Shown: in pieces, positions 24,355 through 32,588 of the stretch
Layout of the letters: each line of letters starts with the position of its first letter
Numbering within the stretch: position 1 is the first letter of the stretch
Source: JAAYCI01 sp031549285
GTDB lineage: Bacteria > Bacillota > Clostridia > Oscillospirales > Ruminococcaceae
Direction: 5' to 3'
DNA: 64,000 nt
NCBI GenBank assembly: GCA_031549285.1
Contig: JAVBPZ010000004.1
Span: 43,353 to 107,352, forward strand
The notes under the pieces: model-generated
What the model saw: only the letters and a program-made list of their open reading frames with translations
Told to the model about the DNA's origin: nothing
Databases searched by the model: none
Program-made: the position numbers and the translations under genes

Positions 24355-25287
24355 ATGAAAAAAGCACTTGCAGGAATTTTGTCCGCTTCACTGGCTCTTT
24401 CGCTGCTGGCCGGCTGCGGCGCCAGCGCTGCCACCGATAGCACTGCCCCCGCCGCCGATACCGGCGACACCATGCCGGCTGCCGCCTCTGCAAACTTTGA
24501 TGCCAGCCATGAAATTACCGTGGTTTCCCGCGAGGATGGTTCCGGTACACGCGGTGCGTTCATTGAGCTGCTGGGCGTGGAAGTGAAAGACGATGACGGC
24601 AACAAAGTGGACATGACCACCACCGAGGCGGTGACCGTGAACAGCACATCGGTTGTGATGAGCACCGTGGCCGGCGACCCGTACGCCATTGGCTACATTT
24701 CGCTGGGTTCGCTGGATGACTCGGTGAAGGCGCTGGATATTGACGGCGTGGCCGCCACCGTGGAGAACATAAAAAATGATAGCTACGCTGTGGCACGCCC
24801 GTTTAACGTGGTCACCGGCGGCGCCCTGAGCGAAGTGGCACAGGACTTCATGGACTTCATCATGAGCAGCGAAGGCCAGGCGGTTATTGAAGAAAACAAA
24901 TATATCGCGGTGGACGAAAGCGCGCCGGCCTATGTAGGCAACAAGCCCGCCGGCAAGGTTGTGGTAGCGGGCTCCTCCTCGGTTTCGCCGGTGATGGAAA
25001 AACTGAAGGAAGCCTATCTGGTAATTAACCCCAACGCGGAAGTGGAGATTCAAACCAGTGATTCCTCTACCGGTGTGCAGGCGGCCATCGACGGCACCTG
25101 TGACATTGGCATGGCCTCGCGCGAACTGAAGGACAGCGAGATAGAGGCCGGTGTGGCTGCAACGGTCATCGCCATGGACGGCATCGCGGTTGTGGTGAAC
25201 AATGCGAACCCCATCAGTGACATGAGTGCCGAGCAGGTACGCCAGATATTCACCGGCGAAGTGTTTACCTGGGCAATCGTTGAATAA
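24355..25287 (+). CDS. pstS: Phosphate ABC transporter binding lipoprotein PstS, permuted domain order
   Basis: 310 residues. Lipoprotein signal ending LLAGC (Cys21). First half has VVSREDGSGTRGAF (residues about 58-71), normally a middle element of PstS; the second half has GKVVVAGSSSVSPVMEKLKEAY (about 202 on) and DIGMASRELKDSE, normally the start of the mature protein. The halves are therefore in swapped order relative to E. coli PstS, while all phosphate-contact segments are present. It captures phosphate outside the cell for PstCAB. A 398-nt gap follows before pstC. Confidence 0.9.
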   Translation: MKKALAGILSASLALSLLAGCGASAATDSTAPAADTGDTMPAAASANFDASHEITVVSREDGSGTRGAFIELLGVEVKDDDGNKVDMTTTEAVTVNSTSVVMSTVAGDPYAIGYISLGSLDDSVKALDIDGVAATVENIKNDSYAVARPFNVVTGGALSEVAQDFMDFIMSSEGQAVIEENKYIAVDESAPAYVGNKPAGKVVVAGSSSVSPVMEKLKEAYLVINPNAEVEIQTSDSSTGVQAAIDGTCDIGMASRELKDSEIEAGVAATVIAMDGIAVVVNNANPISDMSAEQVRQIFTGEVFTWAIVE

Positions 25288-25685
25288 AGCTTGCCACGCG
25301 CTGGCGGCACATCTTCGCCCGAATGGCACGCGGCTGAATCCTTGATAATACACCAATTATTATCTGCGGTCCAGCCACGAACCCTCGGCAAAATCTGTAC
25401 CGCCAGCACGCAGCACCATGTATTCATCAGTTACCTGGGATGAAATATAACACTCCTTGAAAAATTCCTGGATACACCTGAACTCCTCAAAAAGATATCT
25501 GGGACTCCTCCAAAAATGTTTCCAAAGCAACAGGCAACGTGGCATAGGGCAGAGGGGCTGCGCAGATGTTTTGCAGCCTTCTGCCCTACCGCCGCGGCCG
25601 GGCAGGGGAACGGGTGTAGTGCGATAAAAAGGGACCGTGCACAAAATGCGGACCAGGGAACGAACGTGTGGGAAAGAGGAAAGCA
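25288..25685. other. Gap between pstS and pstC with hairpin and possible gene remnant
   Basis: No supported gene. A strong imperfect hairpin pairs AGGGCAGA..GGCTGC (25546-25561) with GCAGCC..TCTGCCCT (25573-25587), without a T-run, so it is more likely an mRNA-stability element or attenuator than a terminator. On the minus strand a peptide-like frame of about 55 codons ends at 25360 (FRCIQEFFKECYISSQ, AGGTDFAEGSWLDRR), with no start site or recognised family; it might be a decayed gene. Confidence 0.4.
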
Positions 25686-26537
25686 ATGGCAAAACGCATG
25701 GAAAAAGTGATGAAGTGGGTGTTCCTGGCAGCAGCCTGCGCCAGCATTTTGGCGATAGCGCTGATCTGCCTGTTTTTGTTTGTGAACGGCATACCCGCTA
25801 TGGCCGAGATAGGCGTGTTTGACTTTTTACTGGGGAAAACCTGGCGGCCGTCAAATGACATTTATGGCATCCTGCCCATGATTTTGGGCAGCCTGTATGT
25901 AACGGCAGGGGCGCTGGTGGTGGGGGTGCCTATTGGGCTGTTTACGGCGGTGTACCTGGCCTGTTTTTGCCCCAAACGGTTGTATAAGGTAGTGCACCCC
26001 ATGGTGGAGCTGCTGGCGGGGATCCCTTCTATCGTGTACGGTTTTTTTGGCCTGGTGGTGCTGGTGCCGCTGGTGCGCCAGCTTTTTGGCGGCAACGGCC
26101 TGTCAATGCTAACCGCGTCCATTTTGCTGGGGCTAATGATTTTACCCACCATTATTACGGTGAGCGAAAGTGCCCTGCGCGCGGTGCCCCCGCCCTATTT
26201 GGAAGGGGCGCTGGCACTGGGCGCCACCCGGGAGCGCGGGGTGTTTTTTGTACAGCTGCCTGCCGCCAAAAGCGGTATTATGGCCGGGGTGGTGCTGGGC
26301 ATTGGCCGGGCAATAGGCGAGACCATGGCAGTCATTATGGTGGCGGGAAATCAGCCGCGCATGCCGGCAGGTGTACTGAAAGGCCTGCGTACGCTGACCG
26401 CCAATATTGCCATGGAAATGGGGTATGCGGCAGATTTACACCGGGGGGCGCTGATAGCCACCGGTGTGGTGCTGTTTGTGTTCATTTTGCTGGTGAACCT
26501 GCTGCTGTCGGTGATACGGCGAAAGGATAGGACATGA
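25686..26537 (+). CDS. pstC: Phosphate ABC transporter permease PstC
   Basis: 283 residues, six helices. Permease signature: EGALALGATRERGVFFVQLPAAKSGIMAGVVLGIGRAIGETMAVIMVAGN, which contains the EAA loop and the PstC RAIGETMAV motif. Forms the membrane channel with PstA. ATG 25686 is preceded by GAGG. Its stop overlaps the pstA start (ATGA), indicating coupled translation. Confidence 0.95.
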   Translation: MAKRMEKVMKWVFLAAACASILAIALICLFLFVNGIPAMAEIGVFDFLLGKTWRPSNDIYGILPMILGSLYVTAGALVVGVPIGLFTAVYLACFCPKRLYKVVHPMVELLAGIPSIVYGFFGLVVLVPLVRQLFGGNGLSMLTASILLGLMILPTIITVSESALRAVPPPYLEGALALGATRERGVFFVQLPAAKSGIMAGVVLGIGRAIGETMAVIMVAGNQPRMPAGVLKGLRTLTANIAMEMGYAADLHRGALIATGVVLFVFILLVNLLLSVIRRKDRT

Positions 26538-27424
26538 GTATGGAAAAGAAGAATGGTGTGAAAAAGCCCTGGCTGCGGCGTATGCGGGAAAAGGCGCGCA
26601 GCCCCCTGTCGCTGTTGCTGTACCTGCTGGTGCGGCTGGCGGCAATCATCACAGTGGGGGCGTTTGTGGCGCTGGTGGGGTATATTCTGTATAAAGGGGT
26701 TCCCCACCTGTCGCTGAGCATGTTTGCGCTGGAGTATAATTCCCAAAACCTTTCGCTGCTGCCGGCGCTCATCAATACCATCCTGATGACGCTGATTTCG
26801 CTGCTGATAGCGGTGCCGCTGGGTATTTCGGCGGCCATATACCTGGTGGAGTACGCAAAGCGGGGAAACAAGCTGGTGGGGGTCATCCGCGCGGCGGCCG
26901 AGACGCTGGCCGGGGTACCATCGATAGTATTTGGCCTGTTTGGCGCGTTGTTTTTTGTCAGCGCCCTGGGCTGGCGGTTGTCGCTGCTGGCGGGCGCGTT
27001 TACCATGGCAATCATGATTTTGCCGCTGGTGCTGCGCACCACCGAGGAAGCGCTAAAGTCGGTGCCGGACATGTACCGGGAAGGCAGTTTTGGCCTGGGT
27101 GCCGGGAAGCTGCGCACCATTTTCCGCATTGTGCTGCCGGCGGCGGTGCCGGGCATTTTGGCGGGGGTCATATTGGCGGTGGGCCGGGTGGTGGGCGAGA
27201 CGGCGGCCCTGATGTATACATCCGGCGGGGTGGAGGAGCTGTACACCAGCCTGACCGGGTCCTCCGGCGCCACGCTGGCCATGCACATGTACAATCTGGC
27301 GCGCGAAGGACTGCACACCGACCAGGCGTATGCCACCGCGGTGGTGTTGCTGGTGCTGGTGGTGTGCATCAATGGGCTCTCAGGGTTTTTGGCCAGAAGA
27401 ATCGCAAAAAGGACGGGTGCGTAA
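26534..27424 (+). CDS. pstA: Phosphate ABC transporter permease PstA
   Basis: 296 residues with six helices after a basic N-terminus. Visible are the PstA elements LLPALINTILMTLISLLIAVPLGISAAIYLVEYA, AETLAGVPSIVFGLFGALFF and the EAA loop REGSFGLGAGKLRTIFRIVLPAAVPGILAGVILAVGRVVGETAAL. Partner of PstC. Starts within the pstC stop codon; pstB begins one nt after its stop. Confidence 0.95.
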   Translation: MSMEKKNGVKKPWLRRMREKARSPLSLLLYLLVRLAAIITVGAFVALVGYILYKGVPHLSLSMFALEYNSQNLSLLPALINTILMTLISLLIAVPLGISAAIYLVEYAKRGNKLVGVIRAAAETLAGVPSIVFGLFGALFFVSALGWRLSLLAGAFTMAIMILPLVLRTTEEALKSVPDMYREGSFGLGAGKLRTIFRIVLPAAVPGILAGVILAVGRVVGETAALMYTSGGVEELYTSLTGSSGATLAMHMYNLAREGLHTDQAYATAVVLLVLVVCINGLSGFLARRIAKRTGA

Positions 27425-27425
27425 A

Positions 27426-28175
27426 ATGGAGAAATTTACCGTTCAGGACCTGGATTTATACTACGGAGACTTTCAGGCGCTGAAAAAAGTGAACATGAAG
27501 ATGCAGGCGAACAAAATAACAGCGCTGATTGGGCCGTCGGGGTGTGGGAAATCTACCCTGCTGAAAACGCTGAACCGCATGAACGACCTGGTGGAGGGCT
27601 GTCACGTGCACGGCACGGTGCTGCTGGACCAGGAGGACGTGTACGGCAGCATGGATGTGAACCTGCTGCGCCGGCAGGTGGGCATGGTGTTCCAAAAGCC
27701 GAACCCGTTTCCTATGAGCATTTACGACAATGTGGCGTATGGGCCGCGTACCCATGGCGAGCGCCGCCGCGCCAAGCTGGATGAAGCGGTGGAAAAATCT
27801 TTGCGGGACGCGGCCATCTGGGAAGAGACGAAGGATCGACTGAAAAAGAGCGCGCTGGGGCTTTCCGGCGGGCAGCAGCAGCGGCTGTGCATTGCGCGGG
27901 CACTGGCGGTACAGCCGGAGGTTTTGCTGATGGACGAGCCCACCAGCGCCTTAGATCCTATTTCTACTTTAAAAATAGAGGATCTTGCGGTAGAATTAAA
28001 GAAGAAGTACACCATTGTCATTGTGACCCACAACATGCAGCAGGCGGCGCGCGTGTCCGACGATACCGCATTCTTCCTGCTGGGGGAGATGGTGGAGTGC
28101 GGTGATACCGAGAGCATTTTCTCTGTGCCACAGGACAAGCGCACGGAAGATTATATCACCGGGAGGTTTGGCTGA
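27426..28175 (+). CDS. pstB: Phosphate ABC transporter ATPase PstB
   Basis: 249 residues. Walker A GPSGCGKSTLLKTLNRMND, Q-loop FQKPNPFPMSIYDNVAYGPR, signature LSGGQQQRLCIARALAV, Walker B VLLMDEPTSALDPIST and H-loop VTHNMQQAARVSD, all typical of PstB. Energises phosphate uptake through PstCA. ATG 27426; the SD is weak, consistent with coupling to pstA. Overlaps phoU by one nt (TGATG). Confidence 0.96.
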   Translation: MEKFTVQDLDLYYGDFQALKKVNMKMQANKITALIGPSGCGKSTLLKTLNRMNDLVEGCHVHGTVLLDQEDVYGSMDVNLLRRQVGMVFQKPNPFPMSIYDNVAYGPRTHGERRRAKLDEAVEKSLRDAAIWEETKDRLKKSALGLSGGQQQRLCIARALAVQPEVLLMDEPTSALDPISTLKIEDLAVELKKKYTIVIVTHNMQQAARVSDDTAFFLLGEMVECGDTESIFSVPQDKRTEDYITGRFG

Positions 28176-28864
28176 TGAGGAACCGGTTTGACGAGGAAAT
28201 GACCCATCTGCATACCATGATGACCGAGATGGGGGCCCTGTGCGAGTCTGCCATTGCCAGCGCTGTAAAGGCGATACTGGAGGAGGACACGCAGAACGGC
28301 GAGCGGGCCATTGGCCTGGAAGAAGAAATAAACAACCACGAGCGGTCCATAGAGGCGCTGTGCCTGAAGCTATTGCTGCGCCAGCAGCCGGTGGCGAAAG
28401 ACCTGCGCCAGATTTCCGCCGCGCTGAAGATGGTGACCGATATGGAACGTATTGGGGACCAGGCGTCGGACATTGCGGAGATTGCGCGGCTGGGCAACGT
28501 GAAGCGCGAGCACAATACCTTTACGATAAAGGAGATGTCCATTGCGGCCATCAACATGGTGACCGAGTGCATAGACGCCTATGTGCACCAGGATGTTGAG
28601 CTGGCAAAGCGTGTGATTCAAGCGGACGATGTGGTGGACCGGTTGTTCAACGAGGCAAAGCGGGAATTGACCATCATGCTGATAAGCGAGCCAAGGTGCG
28701 CCGAGTGTGTGATAGACCTGTTGATGGTGGCGAAGTACCTGGAACGCATAGGCGACCACGCGGTGAACGTTGCCCAGTGGGTGGGCTTTGCGGTGACAGG
28801 CCAGCACCTGCCGGATCATCCGGAACGGGAAGGGGAAATGGATGGCGAAGATTTACCTGGTTGA
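28175..28864 (+). CDS. phoU: Phosphate signalling regulator PhoU
   Basis: 229 residues, two PhoU three-helix repeats: HTMMTEMGALCESAI (first) and MSIAAINMVTECIDAYVHQD (second), each with the metal-binding ExxxD-type pattern (ERIGDQASDIAEI and ERIGDHAVNVAQW). Links the Pst transporter to the PhoR kinase and dampens PhoB activation when phosphate is ample. Starts in the pstB stop and overlaps phoB by 23 nt. Confidence 0.95.
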   Translation: MRNRFDEEMTHLHTMMTEMGALCESAIASAVKAILEEDTQNGERAIGLEEEINNHERSIEALCLKLLLRQQPVAKDLRQISAALKMVTDMERIGDQASDIAEIARLGNVKREHNTFTIKEMSIAAINMVTECIDAYVHQDVELAKRVIQADDVVDRLFNEAKRELTIMLISEPRCAECVIDLLMVAKYLERIGDHAVNVAQWVGFAVTGQHLPDHPEREGEMDGEDLPG

Positions 28865-29531
28865 GGACGAAGAAAATATCCGCGAGCTGGTGGTGTATAC
28901 CCTGGCCGCCAGCGGGTTCGAGGTGCAGGGCTTTCCTGCCGCCGAGCCTTTTTTTGCGGCAATAAAAACCGAGCTGCCGGACCTGGTGCTGCTGGACATC
29001 ATGCTGCCGGGCGGGCAGGACGGCCTGGCCATACTGAAAGCCCTGCGCGGCGACGCGCGAACCGGGCAGCTGCCGGTGATTATGCTGACCGCGAAATCCG
29101 CTGAGTATGACAAGATACTGGGGCTGGATGCCGGCGCGGATGATTACCTGGCAAAACCGTTTGGGATGATGGAGCTAGTGGCGCGTATTCGCGCGGTGCT
29201 GCGGCGTGTTTCGCCCATGCCCGGCGGCGAAGTGCTGCTGGCCGATGGCATAGAGCTGCATCCGGAAAAACACCGGGTGCTGGTGGAAGGCGCCGAGACG
29301 GAGCTGACCTTGAAAGAGTTTGAACTGCTGCAGCTGCTGATGGAAAACCCGGGCCGGGTGCTGAGCCGGGATGTGATGCTGGAGCGCGTTTGGGGGTACA
29401 GCTATGAGGGGGAAACCCGCACGGTAGATGTGCATGTACGTACCCTGCGCCAAAAACTGGGGGCCGCGGGCGACGCCATAGAGACGGTGCGCGGCGTTGG
29501 CTACCGCATGAAGGAACACACAGGAGACTAA
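28842..29531 (+). CDS. phoB: Phosphate response regulator PhoB-like (OmpR/PhoB family)
   Basis: 229 residues. Receiver domain with acidic pair DE near residue 8-9, phospho-acceptor Asp in VLLDIMLPGGQDG, Thr in MLTAKS and Lys in AKPFG; C-terminal winged helix with ELTLKEFELLQLLMENPGRVLSRDVMLERVWGYSYEGETRTVDVHVRTLRQKL. Probable activator at the Pho boxes before pstS. Start lies inside phoU. Family level is certain; the phosphate role rests on context. Confidence 0.92.
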   Translation: MAKIYLVEDEENIRELVVYTLAASGFEVQGFPAAEPFFAAIKTELPDLVLLDIMLPGGQDGLAILKALRGDARTGQLPVIMLTAKSAEYDKILGLDAGADDYLAKPFGMMELVARIRAVLRRVSPMPGGEVLLADGIELHPEKHRVLVEGAETELTLKEFELLQLLMENPGRVLSRDVMLERVWGYSYEGETRTVDVHVRTLRQKLGAAGDAIETVRGVGYRMKEHTGD

Positions 29532-29532
29532 C

Positions 29533-31203
29533 ATGAGACGGAGAATTTTTTGGAGTATAACCCTGGTGGCGCTGGGCAGTGTATTGCTGTTGGCGGTGTT
29601 TGTGGTGGGGCTTTCCTACCGGGACGCCAGCAAGGACACCTGGCTGATGCTGGAGGAAAAAGCATTTTATGTGGGGGCCGGTATGGAAGACGCCGGCCCG
29701 GAATACCTGGAACAAGTGCGGGATTATTCCGGGCGTACCACGTTAATTGCCCCGGATGGCACGGTGCTGTTTGATGATAAGCAAGACCCCGCCACCATGG
29801 ACAACCACGCCGACCGGCCGGAGGTTGCTGCGGCGATGCAAAACGGGGTGGGCAGGGAAGAGCGGTTTTCCGATACTCAAAGTACCCGCACGCTGTATTA
29901 TGCCCTGCGGCTGCCGGATGGAAACATTCTGCGGGTGTCGGCAGACGTGGGCACCGTGTGGAGCGAGGCGCTGACAATAGTGCCCTGGCTGGCGGGTGTG
30001 CTGGTGCTGGTGCTGCTGGTGGCCAGTGTAGTGGCCCGCTGGCAAACAAAAGCCATTCTGGCGCCGATAAACGAAATAGACCTGGCACAGCCGCTGGAGG
30101 CCTCGGCCTATGGGGAGCTATCCCCACTGCTGCGGCGCATAGCGGCACAGCAACAGCAGATTGCCGCCCAGATGCAGCAGCTGGAACAAAAGCAAGAAGA
30201 GTTCGCGGTGATTACCAAAAACATGGAAGAGGGCCTGGTGGTGGTGAACCGGGAAGGCCAGGTGCTGTCCATAAACCAAAGTGCCCGCGTCATTCTGCAT
30301 GCCCAGGCGGTAAGCGCCACCGGACGGCATATTTTGGAACTGCGGCGGGATTTGGCGCTGGATGAAGCGGTAAAGGACGCGGTGGCGGGCCACCACAACG
30401 AGCGGATTTTTGAAACCGACGGACATAAATTTCGTCTGGCGGCCAGCCCCGCCAGCCACGAGGGCGTGGTGCAGGGCGCGGTGCTGTTGTTCGTGAACGA
30501 GACGGAAAAGCTGGAGGCGGAGGCCACCCGCCGGGAGTTTGCGGCGAACGTGTCGCACGAACTGAACACGCCGCTTACCTCCATACGCGGCTATGCCGAG
30601 ATCATGCAACACGGCATGGTGGACCCAAAGGATATTCCGGATTTTTCGGGCCGCATTTTTAAAGAGGCTGGCCGGCTGATAGCGCTGATAGAGGATATTA
30701 TCAAGCTGTCGAAGCTGGACGAAAAAGAGGTGGGCAGCGAGCAGGAACAGGAAGAGGTTGACCTGCTGGCGCTGGCGGAGCATACCGCAGAGAGCCTGTG
30801 CCAGCGCGCGGAAGAAAAAGACGTGGAAGTACAGGTGTATGGTGTGTCGGCCTGGGTACGGGGGGTGCGCACCATTTTAGAGGAAGTACTGTACAACCTG
30901 GTAGACAACGCCATTCGATACAATAAAATCGGCGGCCGGGTAGAGGTGGAGGTTCGCAAAGAAAAAGGCGAGGTGGTACTGCGGGTGCAGGACACCGGCA
31001 TCGGCATTTTGCCGGAGCACCAGCTGCATGTGTTCGAGCGGTTTTACCAGGTGGAAAAAAGCGGCGCCTATGCCGGCGGCGGCACCGGGCTGGGCCTTTC
31101 CATTGTGAAGCGCGGCGTGCTGTTCCACGGCGGCAGCGTAACGCTGGAAAGTGCCGGCGGGAAAGGCAGCACTTTTGTGGTGCGCCTGCCGGGCGAAAGG
31201 TAG
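29533..31203 (+). CDS. phoR: Sensor histidine kinase PhoR-like
   Basis: 556 residues. Two membrane helices (about 5-27 and 156-176) enclose an extracytoplasmic domain; then a HAMP-like linker, a PAS domain (NMEEGLVVVNREGQVLSINQSA), the H-box FAANVSHELNTPLTSIRGYAEIM with the phospho-His, N-box NLVDNAIRYN, G1 DTGIGILPEH and G2 GGTGLGLSIVKRG. Domain order fits Gram-positive PhoR. Begins 1 nt after phoB, last gene of the pst-pho operon. Confidence 0.93.
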   Translation: MRRRIFWSITLVALGSVLLLAVFVVGLSYRDASKDTWLMLEEKAFYVGAGMEDAGPEYLEQVRDYSGRTTLIAPDGTVLFDDKQDPATMDNHADRPEVAAAMQNGVGREERFSDTQSTRTLYYALRLPDGNILRVSADVGTVWSEALTIVPWLAGVLVLVLLVASVVARWQTKAILAPINEIDLAQPLEASAYGELSPLLRRIAAQQQQIAAQMQQLEQKQEEFAVITKNMEEGLVVVNREGQVLSINQSARVILHAQAVSATGRHILELRRDLALDEAVKDAVAGHHNERIFETDGHKFRLAASPASHEGVVQGAVLLFVNETEKLEAEATRREFAANVSHELNTPLTSIRGYAEIMQHGMVDPKDIPDFSGRIFKEAGRLIALIEDIIKLSKLDEKEVGSEQEQEEVDLLALAEHTAESLCQRAEEKDVEVQVYGVSAWVRGVRTILEEVLYNLVDNAIRYNKIGGRVEVEVRKEKGEVVLRVQDTGIGILPEHQLHVFERFYQVEKSGAYAGGGTGLGLSIVKRGVLFHGGSVTLESAGGKGSTFVVRLPGER

Positions 31204-31246
31204 GGCAGAGGCCGGCTGCAATAGAGGTCGCTATATCGAATATATA

Positions 31247-31290
31247 AAAAACGGCGACCGGTGTCCTATGCACCGGTCGCCGATATTTTA
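31247..31290. terminator. Bidirectional terminator between phoR and ald
   Basis: Perfect 11-bp stem GGCGACCGGTG/CACCGGTCGCC (31253-31263 with 31271-31281), 7-nt loop; GATATTTTA on the plus side, GTTTTTTATAT on the minus side. Serves convergent phoR and ald. Confidence 0.88.
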
Positions 31291-31388
31291 CATATGTGTG
31301 TTCGCCTGGCGGTCATGTTCTATACGCTGTGTTTTAGGCGTTAAGGGCGGATGGTTTTTAGAAATGTGGAAAGGCAGCAAGACAAGCG

Positions 31389-32501
31389 TTACCCCAGCAC
31401 GGTTTCAGCGGGGACGTATTCAAAGCCGAGGGAGGTGGCCACATTTTTATTTACGCAGTGGCCGTTAAAGGTGTTCAGCCCCAGCAGGAAGCCGGGGTCG
31501 TCCACCATGGCGGAGAGGCCGCTGTCCGCCAGGCGCAGGCCATAGGAGACGGTGGCGTTGGTCAGTGCCATGGTGGAGGTCTTTGGCACCGCGCCGGGCA
31601 TGTTTGCCACGCAGTAATGCACCACGTCCTCCACCAGGAAGGTGGGGTTTTCGTGGGTGGTGGGGTGGCTGGTCTCCACACAGCCGCCCTGGTCGATGGC
31701 CACGTCCACAATCACCGAGCGTTTTTTCATCAGTTTCAGCATATCGGCGCGAATCAGTTTTGGGGCGGTAGCGCCAGGAATGAGCACCGCGCCAATGACC
31801 AAATCCGCCCGGGAAATGGCATATTCAATGTTCTCCGGCGAGGAATGCAGCGTTTGCACCGCACCGCCGAACAAATCGTCCAGATAGGTGAGCCGGTCGA
31901 TGGACAAATCCAGCACTGTGACGTCCGCGCCGAACCCCAGCGCAATCTTGCAAGCGTTGGTACCTACCACGCCGCCGCCCAGCACGGTCACCTTGCCCCG
32001 CTCCACGCCAGGCACGCCGCCCAGCAGTACCCCGCGCCCGCCAAACGGGCGTTCCAGGTACTTGGCGCCCTCCTGCAGGCTCAGCCTCCCGGCAATCTCG
32101 CTCATGGGCTTCAGGCAAGGCAGCACCCCGCGCCGCGCCGCGATGGTTTCATATGCCACCGAGGTGACCTTTGCTTTCAGCAGTTTTTCCGCCAGATGCT
32201 TGTCCGATGCCAGATGCAGGTAGGTGTACAGGATTTGCCCCGCGTGGAAATAGCCCAGCTCCGCGTCCACCGGTTCTTTCACCTTTACCAGCATTTCCGC
32301 GTCGGCCCATATTTTTTGCGGGTCGTCCTCTATGCGCGCACCGGCGGCACGGTATGCCTCGTCCTCGTAACCGGCGCCTTCGCCGGCGCCACGCTGCACC
32401 ACAACGTCGTGGCCGGCGGCAACATACATGCGCGCGTTTCCGGGGGTTAGCCCCACCCGGTACTCATGGGTTTTAATTTCCTTCACACATCCGATCCGCA
32501 T
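31389..32501 (-). CDS. ald: Alanine dehydrogenase
   Basis: 370 residues, the usual length. Reversible NAD-dependent conversion of L-alanine to pyruvate and ammonia. Visible: MRIGCVKEIKTHEYRVGLTP start with the substrate Arg, the Lys/Glu-rich VKVKEPVDAELGYFHAGQILYTYLHLA, the NAD Rossmann loop VLGGGVVGTNACKIALGFGADVTVLD and the SVIVDVAIDQGGCVETS segment. ATG 32501 with AAGGAG 10 nt upstream. Leftward, 88 nt after the GGDEF gene. Belongs with LDH and malic enzyme to a pyruvate-centred region. Confidence 0.95.
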   Translation of the reverse strand: MRIGCVKEIKTHEYRVGLTPGNARMYVAAGHDVVVQRGAGEGAGYEDEAYRAAGARIEDDPQKIWADAEMLVKVKEPVDAELGYFHAGQILYTYLHLASDKHLAEKLLKAKVTSVAYETIAARRGVLPCLKPMSEIAGRLSLQEGAKYLERPFGGRGVLLGGVPGVERGKVTVLGGGVVGTNACKIALGFGADVTVLDLSIDRLTYLDDLFGGAVQTLHSSPENIEYAISRADLVIGAVLIPGATAPKLIRADMLKLMKKRSVIVDVAIDQGGCVETSHPTTHENPTFLVEDVVHYCVANMPGAVPKTSTMALTNATVSYGLRLADSGLSAMVDDPGFLLGLNTFNGHCVNKNVATSLGFEYVPAETVLG

Positions 32502-32588
32502 AGGGGGAACTCCTTCATTTGTTTGTTTTTTTGCGCCAGGCAAACCATGGGGGCACCGCGGGGCTGCCCGCGGCGAAACTGGCCCGAT

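Noticed and set aside
25360..25692. 110-codon minus-strand frame in the pst gap
   Set aside because: The first part is antisense to pstC leader sequence and no start is supported; kept only as a possible remnant.
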